This document shows positions 46,443-56,227 of a DNA stretch of 64,000 nt, in pieces (positions within the stretch are counted from its first letter, which is position 1; every line of letters starts with the position of its first letter). Location of the stretch: assembly GCA_913062645.1 (NCBI GenBank), contig CAJXVW010000002.1, positions 62,001 through 126,000 of the forward strand, given 5' to 3'. The DNA comes from an uncultured Mycoplasmatota bacterium. Lineage in GTDB: Bacteria > Bacillota_I > Bacilli_A > Izemoplasmatales > Izemoplasmataceae. Below the pieces are notes generated by a model. That model was not told the DNA's origin. It was given only the letters and a program-made list of their open reading frames with translations, and did not search any database. The translations under genes were made by a program, and so were the position numbers.

Positions 46443-48815
46443 TTATTCCGCGGTGAAGTCGACGGTGATCGGAACCGTTCGTGTCTCGGCCAGGACCCAG
46501 CCGTCATTGTCCCAGGTGAAGAGTTCGATGGTGAGCGTGAAGGATTCGCCATCGGCCACAGTGAACAAATAACCCACCGATCCCCAAGGCGAGAATCGTT
46601 CGTACGGGTTGTCATAGCGCGGATCGGTGACAACCAGTTTGACGTATGGATCACTCGTGTTGATGCGAATCTCCGTCTGCAGATTGTTGCCGTCGGGCTT
46701 ACCCATGTCGAGTTTCCACTGGAGATCGTAATGGATCGTCTCGGGCAGAACGTCATACATGTGTTCATAGTAGTTGTCGTGGGTGTTCACAAACGCTACA
46801 CGATGGCGGAAGTAATACTCGTACTCAGTCGTATCCTGACGTTCATACACGATGTACGATTCATCATCAAACGTGAGCGTCAAGGTTCTGTCGTACGGAT
46901 CGATGGTATAGAGGTCTTCGTCCAACGCGAGTTCCGCGGCGACCCAGAATACCGGTGTGCCGGCTTCAAAGCCCGGCACCGTCTCCGACACACTCCAGCG
47001 GCCGGCGCCGAGGGCGACGTGATTCACCGCATCATAGAGAATCGCGCTGGTCTGGGGGGTGCCGCTGGTGTCGGCGTAGGTGCCGATCACGATGTCGACA
47101 ACCGGATAGTTCGTATCAGCGTCCGGACTTCGCTCGACTTCGACATAGCGTCCCGGGAGATCCTCACGGACTTGATCGAGGTCGATCTCTTCCACCGATT
47201 CGGGATCGAGTGTGATGGCATAGGAATGATACGCATTGTATTGACTGGAGTATGGATCGACACTCTTCTCGCGGTATTGATACCAATGAATCAGACCGAC
47301 ATCGTTTGCGCCCGGATCAAGGGGGATTCTGACTTGCACCTTGGTCCCACTGTTTGTATAGATGGACGTCAGCCAACTATCATTGTGAATCGGCGTGATG
47401 AGGTAGTCGGTATGGTTCGAAGTCGCCCGAATGACAATCTCATTGGCGGCGAGCTGATCCTCGATCGCGAACCCCTGATAGGTCAGATTGTCGGGAAGCG
47501 GACGCCAGATCAGATTGCCGAACTCATCCTGATCCAAGTATTCATAGGATACGCTTTTGTAGACATCATCACCGATCGTGCCGTCGAGGACCTGTTGATA
47601 GTAGGATGCGATCGTCTTGTAATCCACGAGCGCGGATTGTCCCATGTGGGTGAACTCGGTGTAGGTGATGCCCTTCTGATTGGCGATGTCCTCGGCGTTC
47701 TCGCCGGAGAAATAGGTGCCGAATCCATTGGTTTCGTCGTAGGTTACCATACGGGACGCGTCGCCACTGAAGTTGGGATCGGCAAGATGCAGTTCATAGC
47801 GGTTCACGTTGTATTCCAGCTTGTAGACGAGAATCGCATGGCCGTTGTCGACGTCCATCTTCTGCGTCGTTGGATCGATTTTGGTCGTATAGATGGCGAA
47901 GAGTTGCGGTCGTTTGGTCATGTGAAGCGCGTATGCGAACGAGAAAAACCGTTCGTGATCCGCCGCTTCCAACAAATCGAAATAGTAATCGAACGCGTCG
48001 GAATTGAAATCGAATTTGCTTTGCAGGATTGAGGCGAACCGGTACGCATCCATGTCGTCGTACCAGATCTCCGGTGTTTCGTTGTCAAACCGAGTGAACA
48101 GATTGGCATCGCCATGTTTCAGTTTGCGTTCGGTGTAATACCAGCTCATCGCCAGCGACTGCCCGGCGCAGTGACCACCGATGGCCACCTCCGAGCCGTA
48201 GTTGTCGAACGGGAAGTCGTCGACGCCGGGACGAAAGCCCGTGTCAAACTGCGATGGGTTCATCAGAACCATCTCGAGGAGCTGGCTGTGCATCACTTTC
48301 GAGACGACGATCGAACTGAAATGGGTGGTCCCGATGACGATTTCATCATCGGACAGAGACAACGTCGGAATCGCGTCGTACGTATCGGTTTCAACGTCAT
48401 AATAAAACGCCATCGCGAACTCGGTCGTAGTGTCGATGTCGATTGGAATCGAAACGGCCAGCGGCATCGCCGCCGGCGCATCCCCGTTGTCGACATGGAT
48501 GAGCGGCGTCACGGCATTGAGCAGGGCCGGCGGATTGACGGGTTCGAACGGCTCCAGGGCAACGGTGAACGAGATCGTCTCGTCAAACGCACCTACGGGA
48601 ACGTCGATGGTGACATCGCCAACGTCGTCGCCGAGTTCAAAGATCAGTTCGCCGCCGTTGGCATCGGCTTGAAGACGTCCCGACAAGTCGAGATCCGGGG
48701 AAATCAACCGTCCGATCGGACCGGCAAAGACGATCATCAACGTGAGCGTCAGCGCACTGAGCACGCCGATGACGATCTTGTGAATGACGCCCGGGGCGGT
48801 GAAGAATGCTTTCAT
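46443..48815 (-). CDS. Large surface protein with papain-like (Cys-His-Asp/Asn) region
   Basis: The 790-residue protein starts with one membrane-spanning signal anchor (residues about 10-35). A beta-rich Ig-like domain follows (to about 165), then a putative cysteine peptidase region: IGGHCAGQSLAMSWYYTE supplies Cys, DNGHAILVYKL supplies His and LHLADPNF the third residue. This is the order of C39/papain-like peptidases. The rest is beta-rich and acidic and looks extracellular. ATG 48815 follows GGAGGGAG. No exact family is recognised. A role in processing surface or secreted peptides is inferred. Confidence 0.7.
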   Translation of the reverse strand: MKAFFTAPGVIHKIVIGVLSALTLTLMIVFAGPIGRLISPDLDLSGRLQADANGGELIFELGDDVGDVTIDVPVGAFDETISFTVALEPFEPVNPPALLNAVTPLIHVDNGDAPAAMPLAVSIPIDIDTTTEFAMAFYYDVETDTYDAIPTLSLSDDEIVIGTTHFSSIVVSKVMHSQLLEMVLMNPSQFDTGFRPGVDDFPFDNYGSEVAIGGHCAGQSLAMSWYYTERKLKHGDANLFTRFDNETPEIWYDDMDAYRFASILQSKFDFNSDAFDYYFDLLEAADHERFFSFAYALHMTKRPQLFAIYTTKIDPTTQKMDVDNGHAILVYKLEYNVNRYELHLADPNFSGDASRMVTYDETNGFGTYFSGENAEDIANQKGITYTEFTHMGQSALVDYKTIASYYQQVLDGTIGDDVYKSVSYEYLDQDEFGNLIWRPLPDNLTYQGFAIEDQLAANEIVIRATSNHTDYLITPIHNDSWLTSIYTNSGTKVQVRIPLDPGANDVGLIHWYQYREKSVDPYSSQYNAYHSYAITLDPESVEEIDLDQVREDLPGRYVEVERSPDADTNYPVVDIVIGTYADTSGTPQTSAILYDAVNHVALGAGRWSVSETVPGFEAGTPVFWVAAELALDEDLYTIDPYDRTLTLTFDDESYIVYERQDTTEYEYYFRHRVAFVNTHDNYYEHMYDVLPETIHYDLQWKLDMGKPDGNNLQTEIRINTSDPYVKLVVTDPRYDNPYERFSPWGSVGYLFTVADGESFTLTIELFTWDNDGWVLAETRTVPITVDFTAE

Positions 48816-48876
48816 GGAACTCCCTCCATCCTGCATGCATCAAGTATATAAGACGATTATATCACTCATGAAACGG

Positions 48877-50094
48877 TTATACAACAACCGGTTGTTGTTC
48901 GTCCTTGATTCGTCCGACGGCGCCGAGAGCGACGAGCGGTACGACCAACAACAGCGCCGTCACAAGGTACATGTTGGCCAGACCGAGCCAGACCGACACG
49001 CCCACCATGAGAGCGCCGGACAACAACTGTCCGATCGCATCGAGCTGGCCGAAAGCGCTGAGCACCGTGGCCTTGATCGGCGACGGCGTGTTCTTGATCA
49101 GAATCGCGTTGAGCAGCGGATAGGTACCCTGACGCGAGAAACTGAAAAACAGGAAACCAAACAGCGCCACGTAGGCATTGGGCACAAAGGCGAAGACAAG
49201 AATGCCGAGAATCATCATCGCCGTGAAGTTGACGGCCCATAGCGACAGATGGCGACCGCTCTTGGCATAGCGTTTGACGACGCCAAGCATCGCCAATCCG
49301 ACGACTTCGATGACGGCGGCGACGATGGCGAGAATCCAGATCGGGGGAATGTCCCACAACCCGCGGAAACCGAGTCCGTCGAGAATGTTCAGTTCATAGG
49401 TGCGATCGATGCCTTCGGAGTAGAGTCCGAAAAACAACATCGCCACGAACATGTACCGGAGAATGCGGTTGGTGCGGATGTGCTTGACACCCTTGACGAG
49501 GTGGATGTAATACTCCTTGAAGACTCCTTGTTCATGCGGTGTCTTGTGGAAGTGCTCCTCGTTCATCGCAATCAACGCAATTACACCCATCGCGAGAAAC
49601 AGTCCGCCGGCCAGATAAATGGCGAATCGGATGTCGATCATCCCGACCAATCCGGCCAACAGGATGCCGAGAAACGCGAACGCCTTGTGGAACTGGCTGC
49701 CGGTGATGATCGTGTGTTCGATGTTGACATCTTTCGTCTCATCGCTGATCCAGGAATCCAGCGCACCGCTGATGAACGTATATCCGAGACCCCAGATGAT
49801 CTGCGCCAGGAAGATGATCGCGAACAGTGGAGTCAACGCCTCGATGACGAAGCCCAGCCCAACCACGAACAAGCCGATGATCACACTCAAACGCCGACTT
49901 TTCAAATCGGCGACGACCCCGGTCGGTGTCTCGAACAGAAACACCGCGATTTCCAGCGCGGTGCCGATCAGAATCAGCTCGAACACTTCCAGTTTCGCAA
50001 TGTCGATGCGGTAGAGCGCGGCCGCCGTGAACATCATGTTGAATGACAGACCCATCACGCTGCGGATCAGATAATACATCTTGGTTGGTTTCAT
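48877..50094 (-). CDS. MFS transporter
   Basis: The 405-residue protein has twelve predicted helices and the MFS loop motif after helix 2 (TGVVADLKSRRLSVIIG; family GxxxDRxGRR). It is similar to drug or metabolite exporters. The substrate is unknown. GGAGGACACC precedes ATG 50094. It is divergent from the aldo/keto reductase gene. Confidence 0.88.
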   Translation of the reverse strand: MKPTKMYYLIRSVMGLSFNMMFTAAALYRIDIAKLEVFELILIGTALEIAVFLFETPTGVVADLKSRRLSVIIGLFVVGLGFVIEALTPLFAIIFLAQIIWGLGYTFISGALDSWISDETKDVNIEHTIITGSQFHKAFAFLGILLAGLVGMIDIRFAIYLAGGLFLAMGVIALIAMNEEHFHKTPHEQGVFKEYYIHLVKGVKHIRTNRILRYMFVAMLFFGLYSEGIDRTYELNILDGLGFRGLWDIPPIWILAIVAAVIEVVGLAMLGVVKRYAKSGRHLSLWAVNFTAMMILGILVFAFVPNAYVALFGFLFFSFSRQGTYPLLNAILIKNTPSPIKATVLSAFGQLDAIGQLLSGALMVGVSVWLGLANMYLVTALLLVVPLVALGAVGRIKDEQQPVVV

Positions 50095-50255
50095 GGTGTC
50101 CTCCGTACATGCTTCTTAAGACAAGAATACCACAGAATGCCCAGCAAGAAAACAACGTCTTGTCGTCAACCGTGTTTTCGGCATTGATGTCGCAGCATGT
50201 CCAGCGATGTGGTATAATAAAATGGACAACGAATCACAACCATAGGAGGAAAGCA

Positions 50256-51254
50256 ATGTACCAACCAGCACCCGATCGTTACGACAAGATGCCCTATCGC
50301 CGCGTCGGCAAAAGCGGTCTGAAACTGCCCATCATCTCCCTCGGTTTCTGGCAAAACTTCGGCCATGAAAAACCCTTCGAGGAAGTCAAGGAAATCGTCC
50401 TCAAGGCATTTGACGCAGGCATCACCCATTTCGACCTCGCCAACAATTACGGCCGCCCCGGCGGCAGCGCCGAAAGCAATCTCGGCAAGATTCTCGCCAA
50501 CGAACTGAAAGATTACCGGGATGAGCTGATCATCTCGACCAAAGCCGGTTACGGCATGTGGCCCGGCCCCTACGGCGACTTCGGCTCCCGCAAGTATCTG
50601 ATGGCCAGTCTGGATCAATCGCTCAAGCGAATGGGTCTTGACTACGTCGACATCTTCTACCACCACCGTCCCGATTACGACACCCCGCTCGAAGAAACGA
50701 TGACGGCGCTCGCCGACATCGTCAAGATGGGCAAAGCCCTTTACGTCGGCATCTCGTCCTATCCCGCCGATCGTGCCTACAAAGCCAAGCAACTGCTTGC
50801 CGACCAAGGGGTGCGCCTGCTCATCCATCAACCTAGTTTCAGCATGCTCAACCGCTGGATTCAAACCGAAGGTCTGGCTGACGCGATGCACGAAGAAGGC
50901 GTCGGCATCATCCCCTTCAGCATTCTCCAGCAAGGTCTGCTCACCAGCAAGTACCTCAAGGACGTCCCCAAGGATTCGCGCATGGGCGATCCCGACATCT
51001 GGTGGTTCAAAGAGTCGGAACTGACTGACGACGTCAAACACAAACTGGTTGAACTGAAAAAGATCGCCGATCGTCGCAATCAGTCGCTCGCCCAACTGGC
51101 AATCGCCTGGACCGCCGCTCAAAAAGGCATCTCCTCGGTACTCATCGGCGTGTCCCGTCTGAGCCAGTTGGAAAGCAATCTGCTTGCCCTCGACAATCTC
51201 GACTTCAGCGATGAGGAACTCGTCGAAATCGAATCCATCCTCACAACGGAATAA
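50256..51254 (+). CDS. Aldo/keto reductase, YghZ-like
   Basis: The 332-residue TIM barrel has the AKR tetrad: Asp/Tyr in THFDLANNYG, Lys in IISTKAGYG, His in DIFYHHRPD. It has the NADPH-binding end PFSILQQGLLTSKYL and SSVLIGVSRLSQLESN. The N-terminus MYQPAPDRYDKMPYRRVGKS matches the YghZ group, which reduces L-glyceraldehyde-3-phosphate and methylglyoxal. ATG 50256 follows AGGAGG. A TATAAT lies upstream. Confidence 0.93.
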   Translation: MYQPAPDRYDKMPYRRVGKSGLKLPIISLGFWQNFGHEKPFEEVKEIVLKAFDAGITHFDLANNYGRPGGSAESNLGKILANELKDYRDELIISTKAGYGMWPGPYGDFGSRKYLMASLDQSLKRMGLDYVDIFYHHRPDYDTPLEETMTALADIVKMGKALYVGISSYPADRAYKAKQLLADQGVRLLIHQPSFSMLNRWIQTEGLADAMHEEGVGIIPFSILQQGLLTSKYLKDVPKDSRMGDPDIWWFKESELTDDVKHKLVELKKIADRRNQSLAQLAIAWTAAQKGISSVLIGVSRLSQLESNLLALDNLDFSDEELVEIESILTTE

Positions 51255-51283
51255 CTGAACGTCGCTCCACAAGAATGACCAAA

Positions 51284-51316
51284 ACAAAACCACCTTGTCT
51301 GGCAAGGTGGTTTTAT
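51284..51316. terminator. Bidirectional terminator
   Basis: The stem AAAACCACCTTG/CAAGGTGGTTTT with loop TCTGG (51286-51314) lies between two convergent genes. Confidence 0.9.
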
Positions 51317-51336
51317 TGATCGCATCGATTTGTCGA

Positions 51337-51513
51337 TCATGCTCTCTTGACGAACACGACGATCGACACGATCAGAGCCGCGGTAACGACAATGGTCGCC
51401 AAAATGGAATACCACGGAAACGAACTGGTCCGAATCGTATACCATGCAAGCAGTCCATAGAAGGTGAGACCGCCGATGATCACCGAGGCAAACAATACCA
51501 GGTCCTTGCGCAT
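51337..51513 (-). CDS. Small membrane protein (58 residues)
   Basis: Two helices (LVLFASVIIGGLTFYGLLAW and WYSILATIVVTAALIVSIVVF) are joined by a short TIRTSS loop and end KRA. ATG 51513 follows AAAGGAG by 8 nt. It has its own promoter (TTGACT-18-TATAAT, 51581-51610). No family is recognised. Confidence 0.65.
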   Translation of the reverse strand: MRKDLVLFASVIIGGLTFYGLLAWYTIRTSSFPWYSILATIVVTAALIVSIVVFVKRA

Positions 51514-51580
51514 GATGTCATCTCCTTTCACTGTGTTGGGATAGTTTGATGTTGTTATTTATTTCTATCTTTATGTTAGA

Positions 51581-51610
51581 ATTATATCACATTCGATTCC
51601 GGAAAGTCAA
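51581..51610 (-). promoter_or_regulatory. Promoter of the 58-residue membrane protein
   Basis: -35 TTGACT (51605-51610), 18-bp spacer, -10 TATAAT (51581-51586), minus strand. Confidence 0.75.
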
Positions 51611-51649
51611 CTGTTTTTGTTATATTTTTCTAACATACCAAACGAGGCC

Positions 51650-51671
51650 AGAAAAAAAGCCCTTTCGGGCT
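51650..51671 (-). terminator. Terminator of the GH5/ABC operon
   Basis: The stem AGCCC-GAAA-GGGCT (51658-51671) is followed by seven Ts on the minus strand. Confidence 0.85.
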
Positions 51672-51675
51672 GAAA

Positions 51676-53208
51676 TCAATTCCGTCGTGAGACCACGTGA
51701 ATAAACTCCACTTGAGCATCGTGCTCCGTTGCCCCCACACGAACCCGCCATGGTTGCATCGATGCGGTAGGTGGGAACACCTCGAGCGTGACATCGGGCT
51801 CGGTATCATTCACTCCGATCACCTTGACATCGTCCAGACGATGCGGCGGGGTGAGATAAAATCCATAGATCACCCATTCACCTGGGGCGAGAATCAACGT
51901 GATACGCTCGTCTGTTGAAGGACATTCGCCGCCATAGTGACGGAAATTGGGTGTTACCACCCGATGGTCACGAGCGACCAGTCGCATGCCGTCGGAAATC
52001 CGCATGCTGGAGTCGTGTGAACGAATCGCATGATGCGATGTCTGATCACCGAAATGATCATATGCATGGGCCGGAATGATCAGATTGTTAAGCTGAAGAA
52101 TGTGGTTGACGACATTGTCGTTCCATGTCACCTGCTCTGGTTGAATGCCGTGCAGGAGTTCCTCGAGGACGATGCGGGCTTCGTCGGTCGCGAGTGTCCC
52201 TTCGAGAAACGCCGGCCAATTGGACGGTTCGGCAAACGACACGATCGAGTTCGAAGTATCCATCTTTTTGTAGGTCCAGAAGTTAAAGGAAATGTCGAGT
52301 TGGTCGTACAGTTTGAACACGGCGTAATACCACGGTAGGTTGTTTTCGCCGCCCTCGCCCATGAAAATCGGTACCTGCAGTTGCTCTCTCGTCTCAAGAT
52401 AGGGTGCGAGACTTTCCTTATCGGGATTGCTCCAGTACTTGTGAAACTGGAGGAGGATGTTATCATCCGGCAGTTCGGTGAAACACGACCAGTCGGTCGC
52501 CCAGTGCAACCCTTCGATTGTGATCATGTGATGCGGATCGACCGTCCGAATGGATTGAATGACACGGCGGTAGAGCGGCATCAGCAAATCATTGTACTTG
52601 GCCTGCCATTTCGGTAAAGGTTCGTTCAACAGATCGTATGCCGCAATCCATGGCTCATCCTTGTAACGAAGGGCGATCGTTCGCCAGACATGAAGCAATT
52701 GTTGTTGGTACAATTCGTTCGTGAACAAGTCGGGATGATCCGAGACGGAGTTGTCAATGTTGGTCCCGGTTTGTCCGCCCGGAGCCGCATGCAGATCGAG
52801 AATCACATACACCTCTTCCGTCGCGCACGAGCGGACGATCCGGTCGAGGATGGTGAAATGCCCGGGAATGATCGCCAGGGTGATCGCCGTCTCGCTCGGT
52901 TCGAACAAGAACGCATAATCGATCGCGATCCGGATCGAATTGAATCCGGCTTGTTTGATACGACGGACATCCCATTCCGTGAAAAATGTTTGATACCAAG
53001 AAGCGAAGAAGGCATTGGTTGCCGCGGGGCCGACCATCTTGCTCAGGTGACTGCGAAAACGGCGCGGTCGATCGATCGCGCCGAAACTCTTCAGCATGTA
53101 GCCTTCCGGCAACAGCCAGCCGCCGATGCCGACACCACGCAGGGTGAATGGGTTGTCATGGATGTCGTGGATGGTCGTACCGTGGCGATGGACGAATCCC
53201 GTCGTCAT
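51676..53208 (-). CDS. Glycoside hydrolase family 5 (exo-beta-1,3-glucanase/cellulase type)
   Basis: The 510-residue protein contains GVGIGGWLLPEGYM, YVILDLHAAPGGQ, AAYDLLNEPLPKW (acid/base Glu), HMITIEGLHW and FMGEGGENN (nucleophile Glu), the GH5 layout, plus a C-terminal beta domain. There is no signal peptide. I use ATG 53208, overlapping the permease stop as ATGA; the longer frame is read inside the permease gene. The ABC sugar operon context indicates intracellular hydrolysis of imported beta-glucosides. Confidence 0.9.
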   Translation of the reverse strand: MTTGFVHRHGTTIHDIHDNPFTLRGVGIGGWLLPEGYMLKSFGAIDRPRRFRSHLSKMVGPAATNAFFASWYQTFFTEWDVRRIKQAGFNSIRIAIDYAFLFEPSETAITLAIIPGHFTILDRIVRSCATEEVYVILDLHAAPGGQTGTNIDNSVSDHPDLFTNELYQQQLLHVWRTIALRYKDEPWIAAYDLLNEPLPKWQAKYNDLLMPLYRRVIQSIRTVDPHHMITIEGLHWATDWSCFTELPDDNILLQFHKYWSNPDKESLAPYLETREQLQVPIFMGEGGENNLPWYYAVFKLYDQLDISFNFWTYKKMDTSNSIVSFAEPSNWPAFLEGTLATDEARIVLEELLHGIQPEQVTWNDNVVNHILQLNNLIIPAHAYDHFGDQTSHHAIRSHDSSMRISDGMRLVARDHRVVTPNFRHYGGECPSTDERITLILAPGEWVIYGFYLTPPHRLDDVKVIGVNDTEPDVTLEVFPPTASMQPWRVRVGATEHDAQVEFIHVVSRRN

Positions 53209-54032
53209 GACTTGATGGCTCCGTCGGAAACGCCCTTGATGATGTGTTTCTGCATGATGACGTAAATGATGACGACCGGCAACAAGGCTAGGATCAGAAT
53301 CGCCAGGATTTTGCTCCAGTCGCTGCTGTACTGACCGAACAGCATCTTTGTCGACAACAGGATGGTGTACTTGTCCTTGTCGGAAATCATCAATAGCGGC
53401 AGGAGGAAATCGTTCCAGATCCACAGCGCATTCAAAATGATGATGGTGGCCGTGATCGGTCGCAACATCGGGAACACGATTTTGGTGTAGACCTGCAGTT
53501 CGCCACATCCGTCGATGCGCGCCGCTTCTTCGATTTCACGCGGGATGTTCTTGGTGAATCCGTGGTACAGGAACACTGCCATCGGCGATCCGATACCGAC
53601 GTAGATGACGGCCAGGCCGACGAGACTGTTGCGGACGTGGAGATCATTGGTCACCTTGACGAGACCGATCATGATCGAATGGAACGGAATCAGCATCGAC
53701 AGAATGAACACCGTAAACAGAATCTTGCTCAGTTTGGTTTTGGTCCGGGCCAGCTTGTATCCCGCCATCGATGCGGCGAGAACGATGCCCGTGAGACTGA
53801 GCACCACGAGAAAGACCGTGTTGCCGAGACTGCGGAGATAATTGGTGCGGACGAACGCCTGCACGTAGTTGTCGATCAACCATGTGTCGGGCAGCGTCAG
53901 AATGTTGGTGTAGATTTCCCCGTTGCTTTTGAACGAATTGATCAGCGCCAGCACGAGCGGTGCCAGCACCAACAGCGCCAGCATGGTTACCACCAAGGTC
54001 AACACAACGTTGATGAGACGTTTGATGTTCAT
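53205..54032 (-). CDS. Carbohydrate ABC transporter permease (MalG family)
   Basis: The 275-residue inner-membrane permease has six helices and the EAA motif (EEAARIDGCGELQVYTKIVF) that contacts the ATPase. ATG 54032 after GAGGTGG overlaps the upstream permease stop by 1 nt, so the two are coupled. No ATP-binding subunit is encoded here; a shared MsmX-type ATPase elsewhere is likely, as known for many Firmicute sugar importers. Confidence 0.93.
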   Translation of the reverse strand: MNIKRLINVVLTLVVTMLALLVLAPLVLALINSFKSNGEIYTNILTLPDTWLIDNYVQAFVRTNYLRSLGNTVFLVVLSLTGIVLAASMAGYKLARTKTKLSKILFTVFILSMLIPFHSIMIGLVKVTNDLHVRNSLVGLAVIYVGIGSPMAVFLYHGFTKNIPREIEEAARIDGCGELQVYTKIVFPMLRPITATIIILNALWIWNDFLLPLLMISDKDKYTILLSTKMLFGQYSSDWSKILAILILALLPVVIIYVIMQKHIIKGVSDGAIKS

Positions 54033-54901
54033 CAGTATTCCACCTCTTTTTGTTTCATCACGATCAGCTGAATGCCGGTGATCGTCAGGATCAGAACAAA
54101 CAGGACAACAGCCTTGGCGCTCGCGTAGCCGTAGCGGCTGCGCATGTGAAAGGCCTCCATGAAGATGTTGATCGAGACCACCTGCGTCGCCGTGCCCGGT
54201 CCGCCGCCGGTGAGGGCGAAGACCTGGTCGAAGACCTTGAACGAGGACGACAAGGCGATGAATATGCCGATCGTGATCGAGTTCATGATCAACGGCCGAA
54301 CCACGTGCCAGATCACCTGGAAGCGATTCGCGCCATCGATTTCCGCAGCTTCGACGAGCGATTGGGGAATGCTCTGGAGAGCGGCGATGTAGATGATCAT
54401 CAAGTATCCGACACTGCCCCACAATGACAGAATCAGGATACTGTAAAACGAATACTCGGGATTGCCGATCCACGATTCATTGAAGAGCATGATGCCGGTG
54501 AATTCGGCGATTTGCGGAAACACCCGGGTGAAGATGAACATCCAGATGAAGCCGCCGATGATCATGCTGATCATGTTGGGGAAGAAGAATATGGTGCGCA
54601 GCACGCGCTTGCCCTTGCGCAGGGATTCGATGATGATCGCGAGGAACAAGGCGATGCCGTTTTGCAACACGACCATGTAGACCACGTAGCGGGTCGTGAA
54701 CAGGAGCGACTGCAGGAACATCTTGTCTTCCAACAGCTCCCGATAATTAGAGAACCCCACATACTCACTTGTGGGGTTCAATCCATTCCAGTTGGTCAGG
54801 CTGAGCCGAAATCCATCGACGGCCGGGAACAAGACGAACGTGGAATACAATAGGAGGGCGGGAAGACAAAACAATACGAGACTCAGATTGACGCGTTTCA
54901 T
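54032..54901 (-). CDS. Carbohydrate ABC transporter permease (MalF/UgpA family)
   Basis: The 289-residue permease has six helices, the start LVLFCLPALLLYSTFVLFPA and the EAA loop VEAAEIDGANRFQVIWHVV. It partners with the MalG-type permease to form the membrane channel. It lies directly downstream of the binding-protein gene. Confidence 0.94.
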   Translation of the reverse strand: MKRVNLSLVLFCLPALLLYSTFVLFPAVDGFRLSLTNWNGLNPTSEYVGFSNYRELLEDKMFLQSLLFTTRYVVYMVVLQNGIALFLAIIIESLRKGKRVLRTIFFFPNMISMIIGGFIWMFIFTRVFPQIAEFTGIMLFNESWIGNPEYSFYSILILSLWGSVGYLMIIYIAALQSIPQSLVEAAEIDGANRFQVIWHVVRPLIMNSITIGIFIALSSSFKVFDQVFALTGGGPGTATQVVSINIFMEAFHMRSRYGYASAKAVVLFVLILTITGIQLIVMKQKEVEY

Positions 54902-54929
54902 ATCATTTCACCTTCTTCGATAACGTTCG

Positions 54930-56171
54930 TCAGTCGGTGAGCGCGCTGGCCCAGGCGGCGTCGATCGCTTCGATCACTTCTGCCTGCGTCTTGGTGCCAG
55001 CATAGTATTCCTGAAGCATCAGAGCGGTGACATCGGTGACGCCATCGGGCAGGGCCTGTTCGAGATAGGCTTTGCCATCGGCGACATAACTCATCGCTTC
55101 GTCGACCCAGGGGAAGGATTCATAGGTATGAACGGTCGCCAGCGGGTTGAACTTCAGATCGCTGAACAGATCGCTGGAATGCTCTTCGTCAAGGATGAAG
55201 TTGAGTAGCTTGATCGCGATGTCCTTGTGTTCGGACGTCGGCGATACGGCAAGCGACGTCGAGGTGCTGAGATTGATCATCGTCGTGTCGGGATTGTTGG
55301 TGACGGGCAGCGGTGCGAGACCGATGTTCATGTCGGGATTGACTTCGAGAATGCTGCCGGACATCCAGGGTCCTTGAACCCACATCGCGGCGTTGCCGTT
55401 CGCGAAATCGGCGCTACCGGCGGCACTGCCGGTTTCAAACGGACGATCCGTGCCGTTGGCCATGATCAGATCGATGATGCCGAACACTTCGTCGATGTCG
55501 GCATAGGATCCGGTGCCGGCGTTCATGTTAGCGATGAAGTCCGTTTCCTCGGAGTTGATCATGCCGCCGAGCGACAGGGCCATCATCAACTGCGGGATCC
55601 ACGATTCTTGGAAGGCGAGCAGGAACGGGGTTTCGTCGTTGGCGTTGAGCGTGGCGACGACGGTTTCCATTTCACTGAGCGTAGCCGGCGGCGTCAGGTC
55701 ATACGCTTCGAAGATATCTTTATTATATAGGTATCCCCAGGCGAGACTTTCCAGCGGCAAGGCGACGATCTTGTCGTCAAAGGTGACCGAATCCAGAACG
55801 CTGTCGTACACCACGTCGACAAAGGCGGCGTCACTGAGATCTTCGAGATATCCGGCTTCGTAATATTCCGGAATGTTGGAGATGGCGTGGAGCGTGAACA
55901 CATCCGGAGCGTCATCGGAGGACAGGCGAGCTTCGAGAAGCTGCTGGGCCGTGTCGCTGGACGGCATCTCCAGGTTGATGCGTACGGTGATGTTTTCTTC
56001 TTCGAGCATTTTCGCTTCGAACAGTTCGAAATAGTCTTCGAATTGTTCCTGGAAGCGGGGGAAACTCATGAATACGTCGAGTTCAACGACATCGGTGTCG
56101 TCTCCACCGTTGCAGGCGGCGAGCGAAATTGCCAACAGCGGCAACAACAGAACCATGAGAATTCGTTTCAT
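54930..56171 (-). CDS. Extracellular sugar-binding lipoprotein of the ABC transporter
   Basis: The 413-residue protein begins MKRILMVLLLPLLAISLAAC, a lipoprotein signal with lipobox LAAC. It has family-1 binding-protein features (DVFTLHAISNIPEYYEAGYL, AMWVQGPWMSG). ATG 56171 is preceded by AAAGGATG. It supplies substrate to the two permeases; beta-glucan oligosaccharides are inferred from the GH5 partner. A cre-like site lies immediately upstream. Confidence 0.94.
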   Translation of the reverse strand: MKRILMVLLLPLLAISLAACNGGDDTDVVELDVFMSFPRFQEQFEDYFELFEAKMLEEENITVRINLEMPSSDTAQQLLEARLSSDDAPDVFTLHAISNIPEYYEAGYLEDLSDAAFVDVVYDSVLDSVTFDDKIVALPLESLAWGYLYNKDIFEAYDLTPPATLSEMETVVATLNANDETPFLLAFQESWIPQLMMALSLGGMINSEETDFIANMNAGTGSYADIDEVFGIIDLIMANGTDRPFETGSAAGSADFANGNAAMWVQGPWMSGSILEVNPDMNIGLAPLPVTNNPDTTMINLSTSTSLAVSPTSEHKDIAIKLLNFILDEEHSSDLFSDLKFNPLATVHTYESFPWVDEAMSYVADGKAYLEQALPDGVTDVTALMLQEYYAGTKTQAEVIEAIDAAWASALTD

Positions 56172-56212
56172 AAGGGTACATCCTTTCTGTTTTTGATACC
56201 ACCATTCTATCA

Positions 56213-56226
56213 TTCAAGCGTTTTCA
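56213..56226. promoter_or_regulatory. cre-like site (CcpA operator candidate)
   Basis: TGAAAACGCTTGAA on the minus strand agrees with the Firmicute catabolite-responsive consensus TGWAANCGNTNWCA at all but two positions. It lies in the 56-bp gap between the response regulator and the binding-protein gene, where it could repress the transport genes in rich sugar. Confidence 0.55.
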
Positions 56227-56227
56227 T

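Noticed and set aside
53209-53508. N-terminal extension of the GH5 frame
   Set aside because: This part is read inside the MalG-like permease gene and has no GH5 similarity. ATG 53208 overlaps the permease stop as ATGA.
54032-56171. A missing ABC ATPase gene hidden in this locus
   Set aside because: No Walker motifs occur in any frame between the binding-protein and GH5 genes. A shared ATPase elsewhere is the simpler explanation.
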